In this document: in pieces, positions 32,945-44,979 of the stretch
Position numbering within the stretch: the first letter of the stretch is position 1
Layout: each line of letters opens with the position of its first letter
Source: Brachypterus glaber
Lineage: Eukaryota; Arthropoda; Insecta; Coleoptera; Kateretidae
DNA length: 64,000 nt
Reading direction: 5' to 3'
Assembly (NCBI GenBank): GCA_958510825.1
Contig: OY294051.1
Location: 33,020,498-33,084,497, forward strand
The notes under the pieces: generated by a model
Seen by the model: the letters and a program-made list of their open reading frames with translations, nothing else
What the model was told of the DNA's origin: nothing
The model's database searches: none
Program-made: the position numbers and the translations under genes

Positions 32945-33590
32945 TAAGTCGCGTTCTCAGAGCATCGACATGCATCCAGCAACACGTCTGCCGTGGGATG
33001 CTAGCGACAGGAAAAATGTTGACTACGTCAGTTTTGCGAACCGACGCTACAGAAATATTTTGTATAAAACGAATAAAATTGTAAATAAATCCATGCAGCG
33101 AGTAATAATCAACGAACTAACAACTCTTCTCTCTAGAATACGCATACCGTTAATATAAAGTATCGCCAACATCTCGGTTTATTTGTAAACAAATAGTAGG
33201 TTTATTCTGGCCTAAACAATAACAATTACCAGTAACTGTTATTGTTGTCTCTGTTAGAACAAAGCTGTGCGAGTAAGACAGACAAATGTATATGTTGGCT
33301 ACGTTTTTGTCAGTTTTTACAAATGAAATGCCTATTCTAGAGAGAAGAGTTATTAGTTCGTTGGTAATTTTACATTTAAAACCTATTTCTATTAAATTTT
33401 CTTCTTGACAAACACTAAATCATATGAAACACAATAAACATAACCTCGACAAGCCAGCGGCAGCCGTGCAGTTAAATATTTTCAACTTCATATGTTAAAA
33501 TCGGCAGCATGAAAAACAATTGGGAGGAAGCTCTTTTTAGGTCCCTCGATGATTACGCGGCAGCCTGTTTTTGCTCTGAGAACGCGTCTT
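32945..33590. mobile_element. Putative element with CGCGTTCTCAGAGCA ends
   Basis: CGCGTTCTCAGAGCA (about 32950) pairs with TGCTCTGAGAACGCG (about 33571-33585). The inside contains the whole family I MITE (33110-33363). Apart from the short ends no further inverted similarity was seen, so the class is unknown. The apparent 102-codon frame at 32850-33158 crosses the end and the nested MITE and is not credible as a gene. Confidence 0.5.
33110..33363. mobile_element. MITE family I, copy 1 (254 bp)
   Basis: The ends CAACGAACTAACAACTCTTC and (right) GAAGAGTTATTAGTTCGTTG are about 36-bp terminal inverted repeats. The second copy at 41194-41447 has exactly the same length and roughly 92 percent identity. 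The centre has TTACCAGTAACTGTTATTGT. No clear target duplication was found. Confidence 0.85.
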
Positions 33591-33770
33591 TACGAGGTTA
33601 ACGCAATACTTGACGTGACACTTGACAATGAAAAAAAATCATAGACTTAGACGACAAAATATAAGGGTATTTCTTTTCAAACGAATTTGTTCCTACTTGG
33701 TCAGCAAGTAATATTTATTACTGGTTATTTACCAATTTTGAACAAATTTTGCTAATTTAACACCCTGTAA

Positions 33771-33897
33771 GAGCATATCCACAGGCTCCAATGCGAACGT
33801 TATAAACCTGTGCAGAAGATACATGACGGCACATCAAGCCAATCACGGCATCGTATGTTATGTATTATGCTTCTTATCCGAGCCTCTGGATGTGCCT
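33771..33897. mobile_element. PIF/Harbinger-like MITE family H, copy 2
   Basis: The ends GAGCATATCCACAGG and CTCTGGATGTGCCT are flanked by TAA (33768-33770 and 33898-33900). The core CAAGCCAATCACGGCATCG is shared with the other H copies. Confidence 0.85.
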
Positions 33898-33974
33898 TAA
33901 CACTTCACGTCACAAACAAAAACATAAATACCTCTAAAAACTACTTAACCTCAATTTTTTAATTGGTCTATTAA

Positions 33975-34075
33975 ATTTACACGCGCGAACACGCGAAGAG
34001 CCGGGACTCGTGTCCCTTGCATGGGGTATTTCGGGGGGGCACCACCCCCACGTGGCCTACGGACCGGTGACACTT
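33975..34075. other. Short GC-rich island
   Basis: About 100 bases at roughly 60-65 percent G+C in a 30 percent background. It includes ACACGCGAAGAGCCGGGACT and the small stem GGGGGGGCACCACCCCC. There is no open frame of note. Origin unknown: it might be an element end, a foreign fragment or a structured RNA piece. Confidence 0.6.
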
Positions 34076-35280
34076 GGTTTACAGTAGAGGTCATCGACAT
34101 CCTACATTTTATACACCCGTACTATTTTTATATGCACATCCCACGTTAAATGGTCCCATTTAATCAATATGGAACTAGCACTAGGGGGTTAAATTTTAAT
34201 TTAGCAAAAAATCTCGGCTAGTGGACAAAGTATTTTTATATCATTTGTATTATTATATTATTGGTCCTAAAAGCTTATATCTTGATTTTTAATGCATCCA
34301 TGCTTAAATAAAAATTGTGCAAGGTGATAAAATGAAAGTTTTGGAATTTTTTTTAGCCTAAAATTATGAAGATATCGACATCCCAAATGACTATACAGAA
34401 ATAATAGTAAATTACAGGTCGACTCGGAAAATACTTTTCCGAGACCATTTATAGGTAGAGAAAGTACCATTTCTCTGGAGACTTGTATACTATTTTATTC
34501 GCAAGTGTTTTTATTTAAAAATAAAGTACCTTAATAATTTTTTTGAAACTTACCTAGATGTTTGAATTCAAATGAAGAAAATAATACTATAATAAGTACT
34601 TTGCTTTTTAGTTCTTTTCATATTTACCACAAATCATTTTTCCTGCATTTTACAAGAAAAGCACAATCATATAAAACTAAAGTTTTACATACGCGTAACC
34701 CAAAAATAATTTGTTAATAGCACAAGGCACCGTTTATAACATTTATTATTCTTCTGGGTCTCAAAAGTAAAAAGAATTGATTAAAACTGTACAATTTAAG
34801 TCTTTTAAACAAAATGTATTGGATTATATACGTGTTTATCATGACAAACGCAGTTCAGCCATCTAGAGGAAATTATTGATTTATGATACAGACCAGTAAT
34901 ATTTAGTTTATGATAAAGACCTGTAATCACGTACTTCCCGAGCTTTATTAATACACTTAATGTATGTATTACATATACAGTTATGAATAAAACATTTTAT
35001 CTTTTGTTATCGTTTGTCTCTTTTTCAGTAAGTATTATTTATCCTATCGTTCCCTTCATAAATAGTGTCACAGACGAAATAGGAAAACTTTAAGGAAAAG
35101 CAAATATCAAAGCAATCTTCTGACCCTAAAGGACTTAGGGATAAATGTTTATCTTCCACTATACTCAAAATAGTTTGTAGAATTTCTTGCCGGTCTAGTT
35201 GTGTTTAAATAGGGGAAACAGAAAGAAAAGTAGCTGCAATTAAGCTTTGTTGGAAAAAAAATAATAGTGTATTTATTAGT
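34076..35280. other. Unassigned AT-rich sequence
   Basis: No repeat, hairpin or coding signal could be supported. The 67-codon minus frame at 34267-34470 has no motif. Confidence 0.5.
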
Positions 35281-35507
35281 CCAGTCAAATAACGAAAAAT
35301 TCATATGTTAAATTGCATTAAATTATTATTATTATTATTATAGTTGGCAATAGTGAGCGTTTGTAAAAACGATGAGACTATTGCTTTGAGTTCGCATATA
35401 GTTTGCACGGTTCTATCACAGTACCCGGGCTGATATTTTAAAGGGTAGTAGTGGATAGTAACAGAACACTCCTGTTAGTTTTTCACCGGGTGATTTGCAT
35501 AAGGACT
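35281..35507 (+). repeat. Dispersed repeat family K, copy 2 (with insertion)
   Basis: Matches 27659-27790 on both sides of an extra segment (about 35320-35425) that starts with an ATT run and holds GTTTGTAAAAACGATGAGAC. The insertion explains the length difference. Confidence 0.75.
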
Positions 35508-36134
35508 TTTGGACTTACTCATAGCAAGGTTAATTTTTTGGTAGTATATTTTGTAATTTCAAATAACATAGGGCAAAGTTTTACGTTGAAAGGGGTAGGT
35601 ATATTTGTTTTTTGATTTTAATATAAGCTGAAGTGTTAAATTAAAATTTTAAGTAGAATTTGATAGTACTTCTTTAATAACTCCCAAATGGAGCAAAGTA
35701 TCAAAAACAAATAAAGCCGTATGGTATCTCCATAAAAATTATTTTCTTTCTTTGATTGATTGAAATCAATTCTGTACATGATGACTCATATGATCATATG
35801 AGTTATACAAACAATAAATTATTTGAATTGGGTTATAAGTTAATTGTATAGGAATAGTTAGAGTTTGTGTTAAATTAATTAGTGCAAAAACCGAAAAATC
35901 GATTTTTTTGGAGAATGAAACACGACGATATGCCTACTATTGGAGAGAAAATTTTAATAAGTTTCGAACGAAGGTTGGTTTACCAAAAATTACTGCTAAA
36001 CTAACTAACAATGTAACCAATAAATGCAATGTGACAAATAAATCTGACATGTCATTGGTCAAATTCTTAGTTAGTTTAGTGGTAATTATTGAGTAAATCA
36101 ACCCTATGTATTTTTAAAATCCATACTTATTATC
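35508..36134. other. Unassigned; 20-bp palindrome at 35783
   Basis: ACTCATATGATCATATGAGT is a perfect palindrome. The open frame at 35908-36096 has no recognised domain. Confidence 0.45.
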
Positions 36135-36470
36135 GGTTAACGGACTGCCGCCAATTTAGATTACATAAAGAGAGAAGTTCTACAGAAAGAGATAAAAGTA
36201 TAATTATTATTGTTTTAAAATTGTTTTTAATTTATATAACACAGCTATGTGTACAGTAGGTCTATAGTTTCCTAGGTAACTTATGAGCTACTCCTTAATT
36301 GACAGTCATTGATAATATCCCCCTGTGTGTGAAGATTTTTTACTTGTTTTTGTGTTTAATAAGCTGTTTTATGTATTCTTTAATAATTTTGCATATCATG
36401 CACCTTTTTTGTGGCACTGTGATAAAATCCAAATATAATATTTTTAGGGAATTTTCTTTTTGGGTTGGTA
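36135..36470 (+). repeat. Dispersed repeat family J, copy 2
   Basis: Matches 19052-19456 (see that entry) and lacks about 60 bases present in copy 1. Confidence 0.75.
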
Positions 36471-36835
36471 TTGAAGACCTAAATTTATGTTGCCTAACGT
36501 ATTGGACTGCTGTCCATTGAAATTAAAAAAGTGGGACCATTTTATGCAAGATGCCCTATATTCGTATGTATACCAAATATGGGCCTTGGTTCACAGACAT
36601 GGCAGGTGTTTCACCTAAATGATTTTTAATGCAACGTTTCTATTGAAATAGGATGTTTTAAACTAGGAGGCAGATGGTAAAATATGGTTCGTAACATAAG
36701 TAGAAAAACTTAGAGCTGAAATAACAAGATTTTAGCTTAGCAACAAGAAAAATATGTACTATTGCCAAGTGATAATTGGATACCTAATCTAAGTTAGATT
36801 ACATTACACGGAAAAAGTTTAAATCGGGTCATAGT

Positions 36836-37277
36836 GCTACACAAAAAAAAAGATTCCTTGAACCAAGGAATATTCTCTCGAGACTAGAATTTCTTTGAAC
36901 CAAAGTCAATGTCCTTAAACTCTTGGCAGTTATTCTTTTAGCTCAAAAGATGTGTATCTTCAAACAAAATTATTTATCTTGTCCCAAGAAAAGTGTCGAT
37001 TTTGAAATATTATTAAAATTCTCTTGGACCTGGCTCATTTGAGGCAAAAACCATTTATCTTGTTTTAAGATTGTTAAAAATTAAATAATTTTAAATACTT
37101 TGGCCCAAGAATTTTTCTTTTGAGACAAGACCACTTGCATTTCACACAGATTAAATAATTTTAAGTTATATTTTCATGTTAAGAGAAGGCGCTATTGGAC
37201 GTATTCAACAGTGCGAAGCATTTGGCCTAATTTTATATGCCATTACAGCAAAGGATCCTTTTTTTCAGTGTGGCTTA
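36836..37277. mobile_element. Element related to the 3.5-kb foldback
   Basis: The ends CTACACAAAAAAAAAGATTCC (one base trimmed in this citation is not significant) and GGATCCTTTTTTTCAGTGTG are inverted relatives. The left part shares TTCCTTGAACCAAGGA and TTGAACCAAAGTCAATGTCC with 3527-3792. The rest has diverged and is not a clean palindrome. Confidence 0.55.
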
Positions 37278-37659
37278 GATTATATCGAAAGAAACGTGTA
37301 CTTGGTTTAAGCTATTCTTTTTTTATCGTGTACCTAACCATGAAAAACCATACCGTACCGTAAAAACATAAATAATTTTTTGTGAATTAAATTTTTTGTG
37401 AATTAAATTCAATTTATTAAGAATATTTTTTTGAAGACAGGAAATTTACAAACAAGAATCCAGAAAGAACATTTCTAGGAACCATTAGATATACTATTTT
37501 TTTTTCATGACCTACTAGATAAAAATAACCAGTCTCCAATTAAAAATCAAAATAAAAATGTTTACTTTAATACAAAGACAGCGATTAAAAAAGTTTAAAA
37601 AAAAAGCCAGGAAGATATGTAATGCTTCGCACTTCGCACTGTATACCCTTCCCAGCACT

Positions 37660-38340
37660 AAAAATCTGGTTGGGACAACCAGATCAATACTCAAATACGG
37701 AATAGTATATTCTATAACTAGTATGGAATAGACAATATTCCGCGCGAGCGGAAAGTTTGGACTTTTTTAAGAAAACTACCTCCCGCCCCTCAGGGCGTGA
37801 AGTTAGATTTTTTTATAATCAGATATAGCTTTAGCTACCCCGAAAACCCTTATATATCAATTTTCACGAAAAGTACCCCCCGCCCCTCGATTTAGAAAAA
37901 AAAATTATCAGATTCAGTTTCGTCGTCCCCAAAAACCCCTATATGTATACCAATTTTGACGAAAATATTGACAACATTTAAAAATATTTACTCCTTTGAT
38001 AGGTCCCAGAACGACTTAAAACAGATAAATAAATAAATAAATAAAGAGTTAGAAAACTTTTATTATCAGGTTCAATTTCAGCAACCTAAAAAACCCCTAT
38101 ATAGCAATTTTCAAATTTTTGTAAAAAAAATATTGTATTTTTCCCATTTGCCCCTTGCCCCATCCCAATGTTCACCAAATCCCGAGCGGTAACTTACCTG
38201 TAAGCCAAATTTTTAGGTCTCTAGCTTAAATCGTTCTTAAGTTATCGTGCAAACAAGATTTTTCGGACAGACCCATCGATATAAAACGTCATAAAACGCA
38301 AAAATTACAAATTTTGCACGAATACAAGGCTTTTCCAAAC
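37660..38340 (+). repeat. Degenerate repeat with CCCCTATATA motifs
   Basis: Three loose repeats of the type CCGAAAACCCTTATATATCAATTTTC (at 37835, 37925, 38085) followed by CTTAAGTTATCGTGCAAAC and GGACAGACCCATCG. The last context resembles the sequence before the GACA microsatellites at 58.2 and 63.6 kb. The (AAAT)n at 38025-38044 is a small simple repeat. Confidence 0.55.
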
Positions 38341-39869
38341 TTTTGAAAATTTGCAAAATGGGAAAGCAATACTTTAAATTGCAATTTTTTTCTCTGTGTA
38401 TAAAGTACTCTTAAAATGTTTAGAATTAATTGCTAAACATTTTAGCAATGGTTGCATAACTAAACAATAAAATTTTATTTTTCAGCGTGAAGTTGAAGTA
38501 TGTGAAGAGTACAAATAGTCGACCCGTTACTGGCTGATAAGATCATTGGTAGCCCTATAGGAACGAAACGTACATATAGGCCATATGTCCGTAAAAAATT
38601 CAAGCACCATAAAGGGTAAAACGTATAAATAGCTATGGGCAGATGTTTGAAACATTATTTGATAGTGTACCTAAATGAAAAAAAAAAAGAACTATCTATC
38701 TATGACGAATGAAATTTAAGGGGCCAATTTAAATGTTAATTAAAAAGGGCTTTTTAGTGGTGTTAAAAACATAATATATGTAAATTTTTTGTAGATTCTT
38801 GGGACCAAAATTGATTGTTCCTAGCAAAATTTTCTATGTGTGTAAAAATTTGCGTTCTTTGAACATTTTGCATAATTGACATTAAAGTTACTAACCAATA
38901 AAACCTAAGTAAAGCCACAAAAAGTTACTTTCAGATTTTTTTGAGGATTGGCTAAAGCTCTTTATTTAATTTTAAGAAAAATAAAATATTTATTTAACTG
39001 TGCTTGTAAAGATTCTTTAAATTTTTTATTGTGAAGTATTCAAGTATCACTAAAAAAATCAATTTCTGGTTTAACTGTTTACTTTTTTAAAAATTTCCTC
39101 TTAAAAGTAATTTGTTTAAAACAGTGACCAATTACTTTTGTGGCAAATTCACAAATCTTTTTTACTAAAACCAGTGAAATTCACAATTTTTGGGCTCGTC
39201 CATAAAAACCGCAAAATTTACGATGAAATATTCAAAAATTTGAGGTGAAAGTCAAATGTAGGATTTTAGCAAAGTGACTTTACCTATACCGTGATTCACC
39301 TTGTATGTTTATGAATATAAATTAATTAAATAATAGAAACTACATTGTAAATCAAACTGATATAAGTACTTATTGATTAAACCATCGTTTCAATAATTGA
39401 AAATACAATTAATTAACGTAACCTTCAATTGTGGAATCTTGCGTAAAATTAATTGGTAAGTACCTATACTAACGACTTGCAAGTATAGAAATAGAAACAT
39501 TATCGCCCACACACCTGCCGGTTTTTAATGTTCCATTGAAAAAAAAAGACCGAGATTTATGTACGTACTTATAGCTACTTTCATTTTAACTGAGAGCTAA
39601 GTTTATATGGTCCATCCAGTCATGCGTGATAGTTTAAAAATTCCCGTGATTTTTAGGCCATATGATTGGTTAAAAACACGTACCTTTTAGACTATAACAT
39701 ATTGAGATATTTGTTTACATTTTTTCACAATGGGTGGTCGTTAAAACTATTGAAAAAGGTTCTTTTTTGGTTTAATCTTCATACACTCACATATTATACA
39801 TATTGTACAAACGCAAATTATATTGAAAACAAGCAAAACGTCAAATTTTTAGATTACAATGACAACTTA
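38341..39869. other. Unassigned AT-rich sequence
   Basis: No repeat or coding signal could be supported. Confidence 0.5.
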
Positions 39870-40017
39870 AGGTCTATCCAGAGGCTCGCATAAAAAGCAT
39901 AGCACATAAGAATGCGATACCGTGATTGGCTTATAAGATATATGACGACACATCAAGCCAATCACCGCATCGCATTATAAATGACTATGCTTGTTATGCG
40001 AGTCCCTGCATAGGCCC
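39870..40017. mobile_element. PIF/Harbinger-like MITE family H, copy 3
   Basis: The ends AGGTCTATCCAGAGGCTCGC and GCGAGTCCCTGCATAGGCCC are flanked by TTA (39867-39869 and 40018-40020). The core AAGCCAATCACCGCATCGCA is shared. This is the cleanest copy, without insertion. Confidence 0.88.
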
Positions 40018-40099
40018 TTAGGTAGAATATGCATGAAAACAATTAAATTTTTGATACACTACGATTTATGCAATCTTCTTTATGTCCATGTATGCATGC

Positions 40100-40239
40100 A
40101 TGCAGATTTTAGTGCTACTAAGAGTGCCGATGTATTGAAATCTTCGCCGAAAAGTCAAAATCTTTGACCACGTTTTTTTCACATTTCTCGACGTTTTAGA
40201 CCATTCTGAGTCGAAATCAGTAAAAAAAAAATTGCGTCC

Positions 40240-40275
<36 letters not shown>

Positions 40276-40780
40276 GGGTGTAAACTCTCTAACTCCATTT
40301 CTACATGAGATATCGACTTGCAGTTTTATTGTTTATCGTATTCCGAAGAGCTGATTAGATTTTGGGGGTAAACGATTGACGATTTTTAGCATTTTTTGTT
40401 TATAATTAAGGCAATTATTATTGTATATAGTTAATTTAGCACTTATATAAAAGATAATTTTAAATTGGTCAAAAAATGTTATAAACAACATTTTCCTAAA
40501 ACGCATTGTTTTCGAGATATTGGCGTTTAAAGCAGTAAAAGGTGTTTTTAGCATATCTCACATATTTATAACCCGATTTCAAAAAAATATATTTTAAATA
40601 AAAGCTCTTTTTAAGCCCTATAAAAAATGTTATATACAGTTTTTTGCTAGAATATAATGTTTTAAAGGTACAGAATTTAAAATCAAACAAAACACCTAGT
40701 TTGAAATTTGCAAACTAGATGGCTCTAGTGTACAATAGTGCCGATGTTTTGACAGGGTGCTTGCAACGTTTCATCTAGTT
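40100..40780 (+). mobile_element. Repeat family F, copy 1
   Basis: About 680 bases that recur inverted at 43383-44313. Landmarks are AGTGCCGATGTATTG, a TCTG microsatellite (40237-40275), TACATGAGATATCGACTTG, CAAACTAGATGGCTCTAG, and the end CAGGGTGCTTGCAACGTTTC. ACATCGGCACT-type strings occur near both ends. There is no coding frame. The long A/T runs explain the short minus-strand frames here. Confidence 0.85.
40237..40275 (+). repeat. (TCTG)n microsatellite in family F
   Basis: Nine units. The inverted F copy has only about three (44154-44168), so the run expanded within the element. Confidence 0.95.
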
Positions 40781-41193
40781 AATAAGGTATTTTTACATTC
40801 CATTTACATTTTTTACTGTGTACATGTAGTTAATTATAAATTCAATGTAAGTGTTCCGCAAACCGCTAGTTCTTTGCCGAATAATCACTTCAAGATACCC
40901 GCATAAGATAAATTTAAAAATAAATGGTGCCCGGAAGCCTTTTAGGCTTCTATAATCTACAAGCTCTTATTTATAAAACATTCATAAAAGATAACCAAGT
41001 AGAGCTTTTTGTGAAAGATTTTCATAATATGCCTGCATCTTGAGTTCCTGTAGGGAAATGGGGGTAAAATGTATCAATAATGAATATTTTTAAATATTGA
41101 TTGGATAAGATATATTAAAATTATACCAGGTGGCCCATTTAGGAGTCATTAGTAGCGTAAATAAATAGAGAAGGGTCTAGATACTATTCTACC
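40781..41193. other. Unassigned sequence
   Basis: TTTTTTACTGTGTACATG at 40812-40829 resembles a D-type terminus, but no partner was found. Confidence 0.4.
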
Positions 41194-41447
41194 CAACGAA
41201 CTAATAACTCTTCTTTCTAGAATACGCATACCTTTAAAATAAAGTATCTCCAACATCTCGGTTTGTTTGTAAACAAATAGTAGGTATATTCAGGCCTGAT
41301 CAATAACAATTACCAGTAACTGTTATTGTTGTCTCTGTTAGAACAAAGCTGTGCGAGTAAAACAGACAAATGTATATATTGGCTACGTTTTTGCCAGTGT
41401 TTACAAATGAAATGCCTATTATAGAGAGAAGAGTTATTAGTTCGTTG
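41194..41447. mobile_element. MITE family I, copy 2 (254 bp)
   Basis: Same ends and length as 33110-33363. It lies between the two inverted F copies. Confidence 0.85.
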
Positions 41448-42592
41448 TAATAACTAGAAGAGCGGTAACTACAAAATAATATTGGTTATTGGTTATTAAC
41501 CATCAAGGGGGACGCGAACACGAAAATTTTGTCGACAAAAATAAACAAAAATAAGAAAAAACATAAATGCAAGGCTTTCCCTATTTTTTAAAATTTTAAA
41601 TGGAAAAGCAATAATGAGTTTTTTATTACTTGTTAAATGTAGGTGGCGTTGAAACCAAAGACGCAACGCTTTGCTACGCCAACTTGTTGAACGTAACAGT
41701 TTTGTATAGGCCAAGGTGTTTAAGTTAAGGCCAGATTTCACAATGCTGTATTATTGTGAAAATTTAAAAAATGTATCTATTTATACAGAAATCCACAGTT
41801 TTTATACAACTAATAATTTCATTGTTATCCTAATATAGTCCAGTCAAATCGTATGCCGTTTTTTTCAAAGCCTTTGCAATGACTCGAATTTTTCAAACAC
41901 GCAGGAGAAGTAATTTAAATATATTTCTAGTAATAAAGAAAAAAAAACTATACAGTATCAGCCCCAGAAGCGATCCTCGAATACAATTCAGAGTATATAA
42001 AAGTTAATAGTTAGAAAGCTTTTGATAACTACGTTTTTTCTTCAGAAATCAGTTTTTTTTTTAATTCAGAAGGGTCCTTGGGCTAAAAGTCATAGTTAAG
42101 GGTCTAAAAAACTTTCACTGAAACTATTACATTCTTGAATAGTTCGAATCTTTTCAATAAAAATGATGAGAAAAAAACTTCTATTACGTATTGTTTGTGA
42201 CAGCTGTTGTTTGTATTTTGTCAGAAAACAGAATAGAACACCTTGTGGTAAAAAGGTTCAAAATGAATTATCGACGACAGGCTAGTAAAGGGCCTTGCCC
42301 TTCTAGAAATAACTTTTTAATAAAAGGTATACCTACTTCTTTACTAGGTATACATGCGTTTTTTTTATTCTAAGATAAATAAATCATCATCAACCTTGAC
42401 TTTGAGATTTATTTTTATTCAGATTTAAATATTATGTTTAATTTTTAATTTTTAATTTCTAGATTTTTACCTCGGTTTCTACCATGTTAAAAAAATAGTG
42501 AACATTTTATTTTTGTACTAATAACAACAGACCGATTTACAGAACGAAGAGAAGCATAGTGGTACGCGAAAGACACTGCAGAGAAGGCTGCC
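41448..42592. other. Unassigned sequence
   Basis: Open frames at 41496-41741 (minus) and 42191-42373 (plus) show no domain and a base use like the background. A TATAC/GTATAC palindrome around 42327-42353 is minor. Confidence 0.45.
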
Positions 42593-43001
42593 AATGGAGC
42601 TCTCTACAACTAGAATTATGAAATAAAAGACGTCTACCCTATCTCTATCTCATTTGTGCTACACTTTCCAGCCAACAAAATAAATACTGTATTTTTCATA
42701 CAAAAAATACAGTATTTATTTGGTTGGCCGGAAAGTGTAGCACTGAGCAGCACGAACGAACATAGCTAAAGTGAATCTGTAGAATAAGATAATTCTACTA
42801 AAATTTAGATGGCGCCAGTAATTTCTTTAATAAAAATAATATAGTTACACTTTTCGCCCGGCCAAGTAAATATTGTATTTGTTTAACAAAGAACAAATAC
42901 AGAATTTGTTTGGTTGGGTGGAAGTGGGAGTGTATGTATGTCTTCTGTCCTTTTTGGGTAGAACTTTTGTCCCTGTCTAATCTAACGGTAGAAATCGCCA
43001 T
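42593..43001 (+). mobile_element. Two-hairpin element family B, copy 3
   Basis: Full-length copy with both stem-loops and the same ends as copy 1. The first hairpin has lost a few loop bases (ATTTTTCATACAAAAAAT). The interior CAGCACGAACGAACATAGC matches copy 4 better than copy 1. Confidence 0.85.
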
Positions 43002-43382
43002 CCCCAATTATTTCCGATTTACTTTGAACGTATTTTCAGAAAAATCTGTATCCATTTTTCTCTACAAGAAAGTCAACTAAATCTGGGCATGTATTTAAGC
43101 GCAAAATTAGTGGTATGACAATGAACTGCATAGATAGTACCTATTAGATATGTGGATAGTAATTATATTATCGGAAATGTACATCTACCAAAATCTAATC
43201 ATCGGTAGATAGTCGGGAAATTACTATTGCAAGAATATGCATTTGACCAATTAAATTGCCAATTATCACTGTATAATTAGTATGGTTTACGAGTAATTAG
43301 CGAAACCCTTAACGCAAAGAGTTGAATTAATTAGTATTAGAATTATATTTCGTAAATTATTTCAACAATATAGTTCAGAAAA

Positions 43383-44313
43383 CTAGAAGAAACGTTGCAA
43401 GCACCCTGTCAAAACATCGGCACTATTGGGAAAACTAATAACATGCTATTAGAACAGGGTAGCATAACATAATTACAATTTTACTACTACTCCTCACTGC
43501 ACAAACTAACTTGTATAATATTTATATTAAACTTTAGCTTTTCTTGTACACTTAATATAAAATTAATAATAAAAATATGTTTTTACTTGGATGCAAGTTA
43601 AACTTATTAATTACAATTTTTGATGATTTTAAAAACAAATGAATGGAAGCTTAAAATTTGTATACTAGAGCCATCTAGTTTGCAAATTTCAAACTAGGTG
43701 TTTTGTTTGATTTTAAATTCTGTATCTTTAAAATATTATATTCTAGCAAAAAACTATATAACATTTTTTATATAGCTTAAAAAGAGCTTTTATTTAAAAT
43801 ATAATTTTTTGAAATCGGGTTATAAATATGTGAGATATGCTTAAAAAACCTTACTGCTTTAAACGCCAATATCTCGAAAACTATGCGTTTTTGGAAAACG
43901 TTGTTTATAACATTTTTTGACCAATTTAAAATTATCTTTTATATAAGTGCTAAATTAACAATAATACAATAATAATTGCCTTAATTATAAACAAAAAACG
44001 CTAAAAATAGGAGTTTTACCCTATTTTTACCCCCTTACCCCCAATCGTTTACCTCCAAAATCTAATCAGCTCTTCGGAATACGATAAGTAACAATATGCA
44101 AAAAACCGCAAGTCGATATCTCATGTAGAAATTGAGTTAGAGAGTTTACACCTAGACAGACAGACGGACGCAAAATTTTTTTTTACTTATTTCGACACAG
44201 AATGGTCTAAAACGTCGAGAAATGTAAAAAAACGTGGTCAAAGATTTTGACTTTTCGGCGAAGATTTTAATTCATCGGTACTCTTAGTAGCACTAAGTGC
44301 CGATGTAATTTAG
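43383..44313 (-). mobile_element. Repeat family F, copy 2 (inverted, with insertion)
   Basis: The reverse complement of 40100-40780, starting AAACGTTGCAAGCACCCTG and ending AGTGCCGATGTAATT. A segment of about 230 bases (43435-43660) is present only here. The neighbouring U sequences CAGAAAACTAG and TTTAGTTTACTAC join to match the uninterrupted unit at 44640 (CAGAAAATAAGGTTTATTA), so F was inserted into the array, possibly with a TAG duplication. Confidence 0.8.
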
Positions 44314-44979
44314 TTTACTACTATTTAAAATATAAGTGATTCGAGACTCCACCCCTTCATTCTAAGAACTTAAGCACTTAAGTGTATCACGTATTTTGTG
44401 GATTATGCAGTACCTTCAGATGCAGGTTTTTTTTTGAATATTCTCAAAAAAGTAAAGTGGCCCTAGATCAGGTAATTAAGCTGGCCATTACGTAAGTATC
44501 TATGCATTAATTAACAATTGCCACTTTATAATTAGTATAGTTTAGAGTAACTAGCAAAGCCCTTAATACAAATCATATAATCAATTGTTATTTCGTAAAT
44601 TATTTTAACAACTTTCTTCAGAAAATAAGGTTTATTATTTCTAAAAATATAAATGACTCGAAATTGTCTGAAACTTTTATGTTTTCTAATATGAAATTTT
44701 TATTATTTCAAACATTGGCTTTTGAACATACTTAAGCAGTTAAGCGCGTAACATTTTCAAAAAAAGTATAGTGATTTTAGATCAGGTAATTAAGCTGGCC
44801 ACAACATACGTATCTATCTATTAAACCTAATGCACCAATTGACAATTATTGCTGTATAATTAGTATGGCTTCGAGTAATTATCGAAGCCCTTAACACAAA
44901 GACTTAAATTAATTGTTATTTTAACAATCTAGTCGAGAAAATTTATTTTTACTACATATATCTAAACAAAAAATAGATA

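Noticed and set aside
32850..33158. 102-codon plus-strand frame
   Set aside because: It crosses an element terminus and ends within a nested MITE. No domain is visible.
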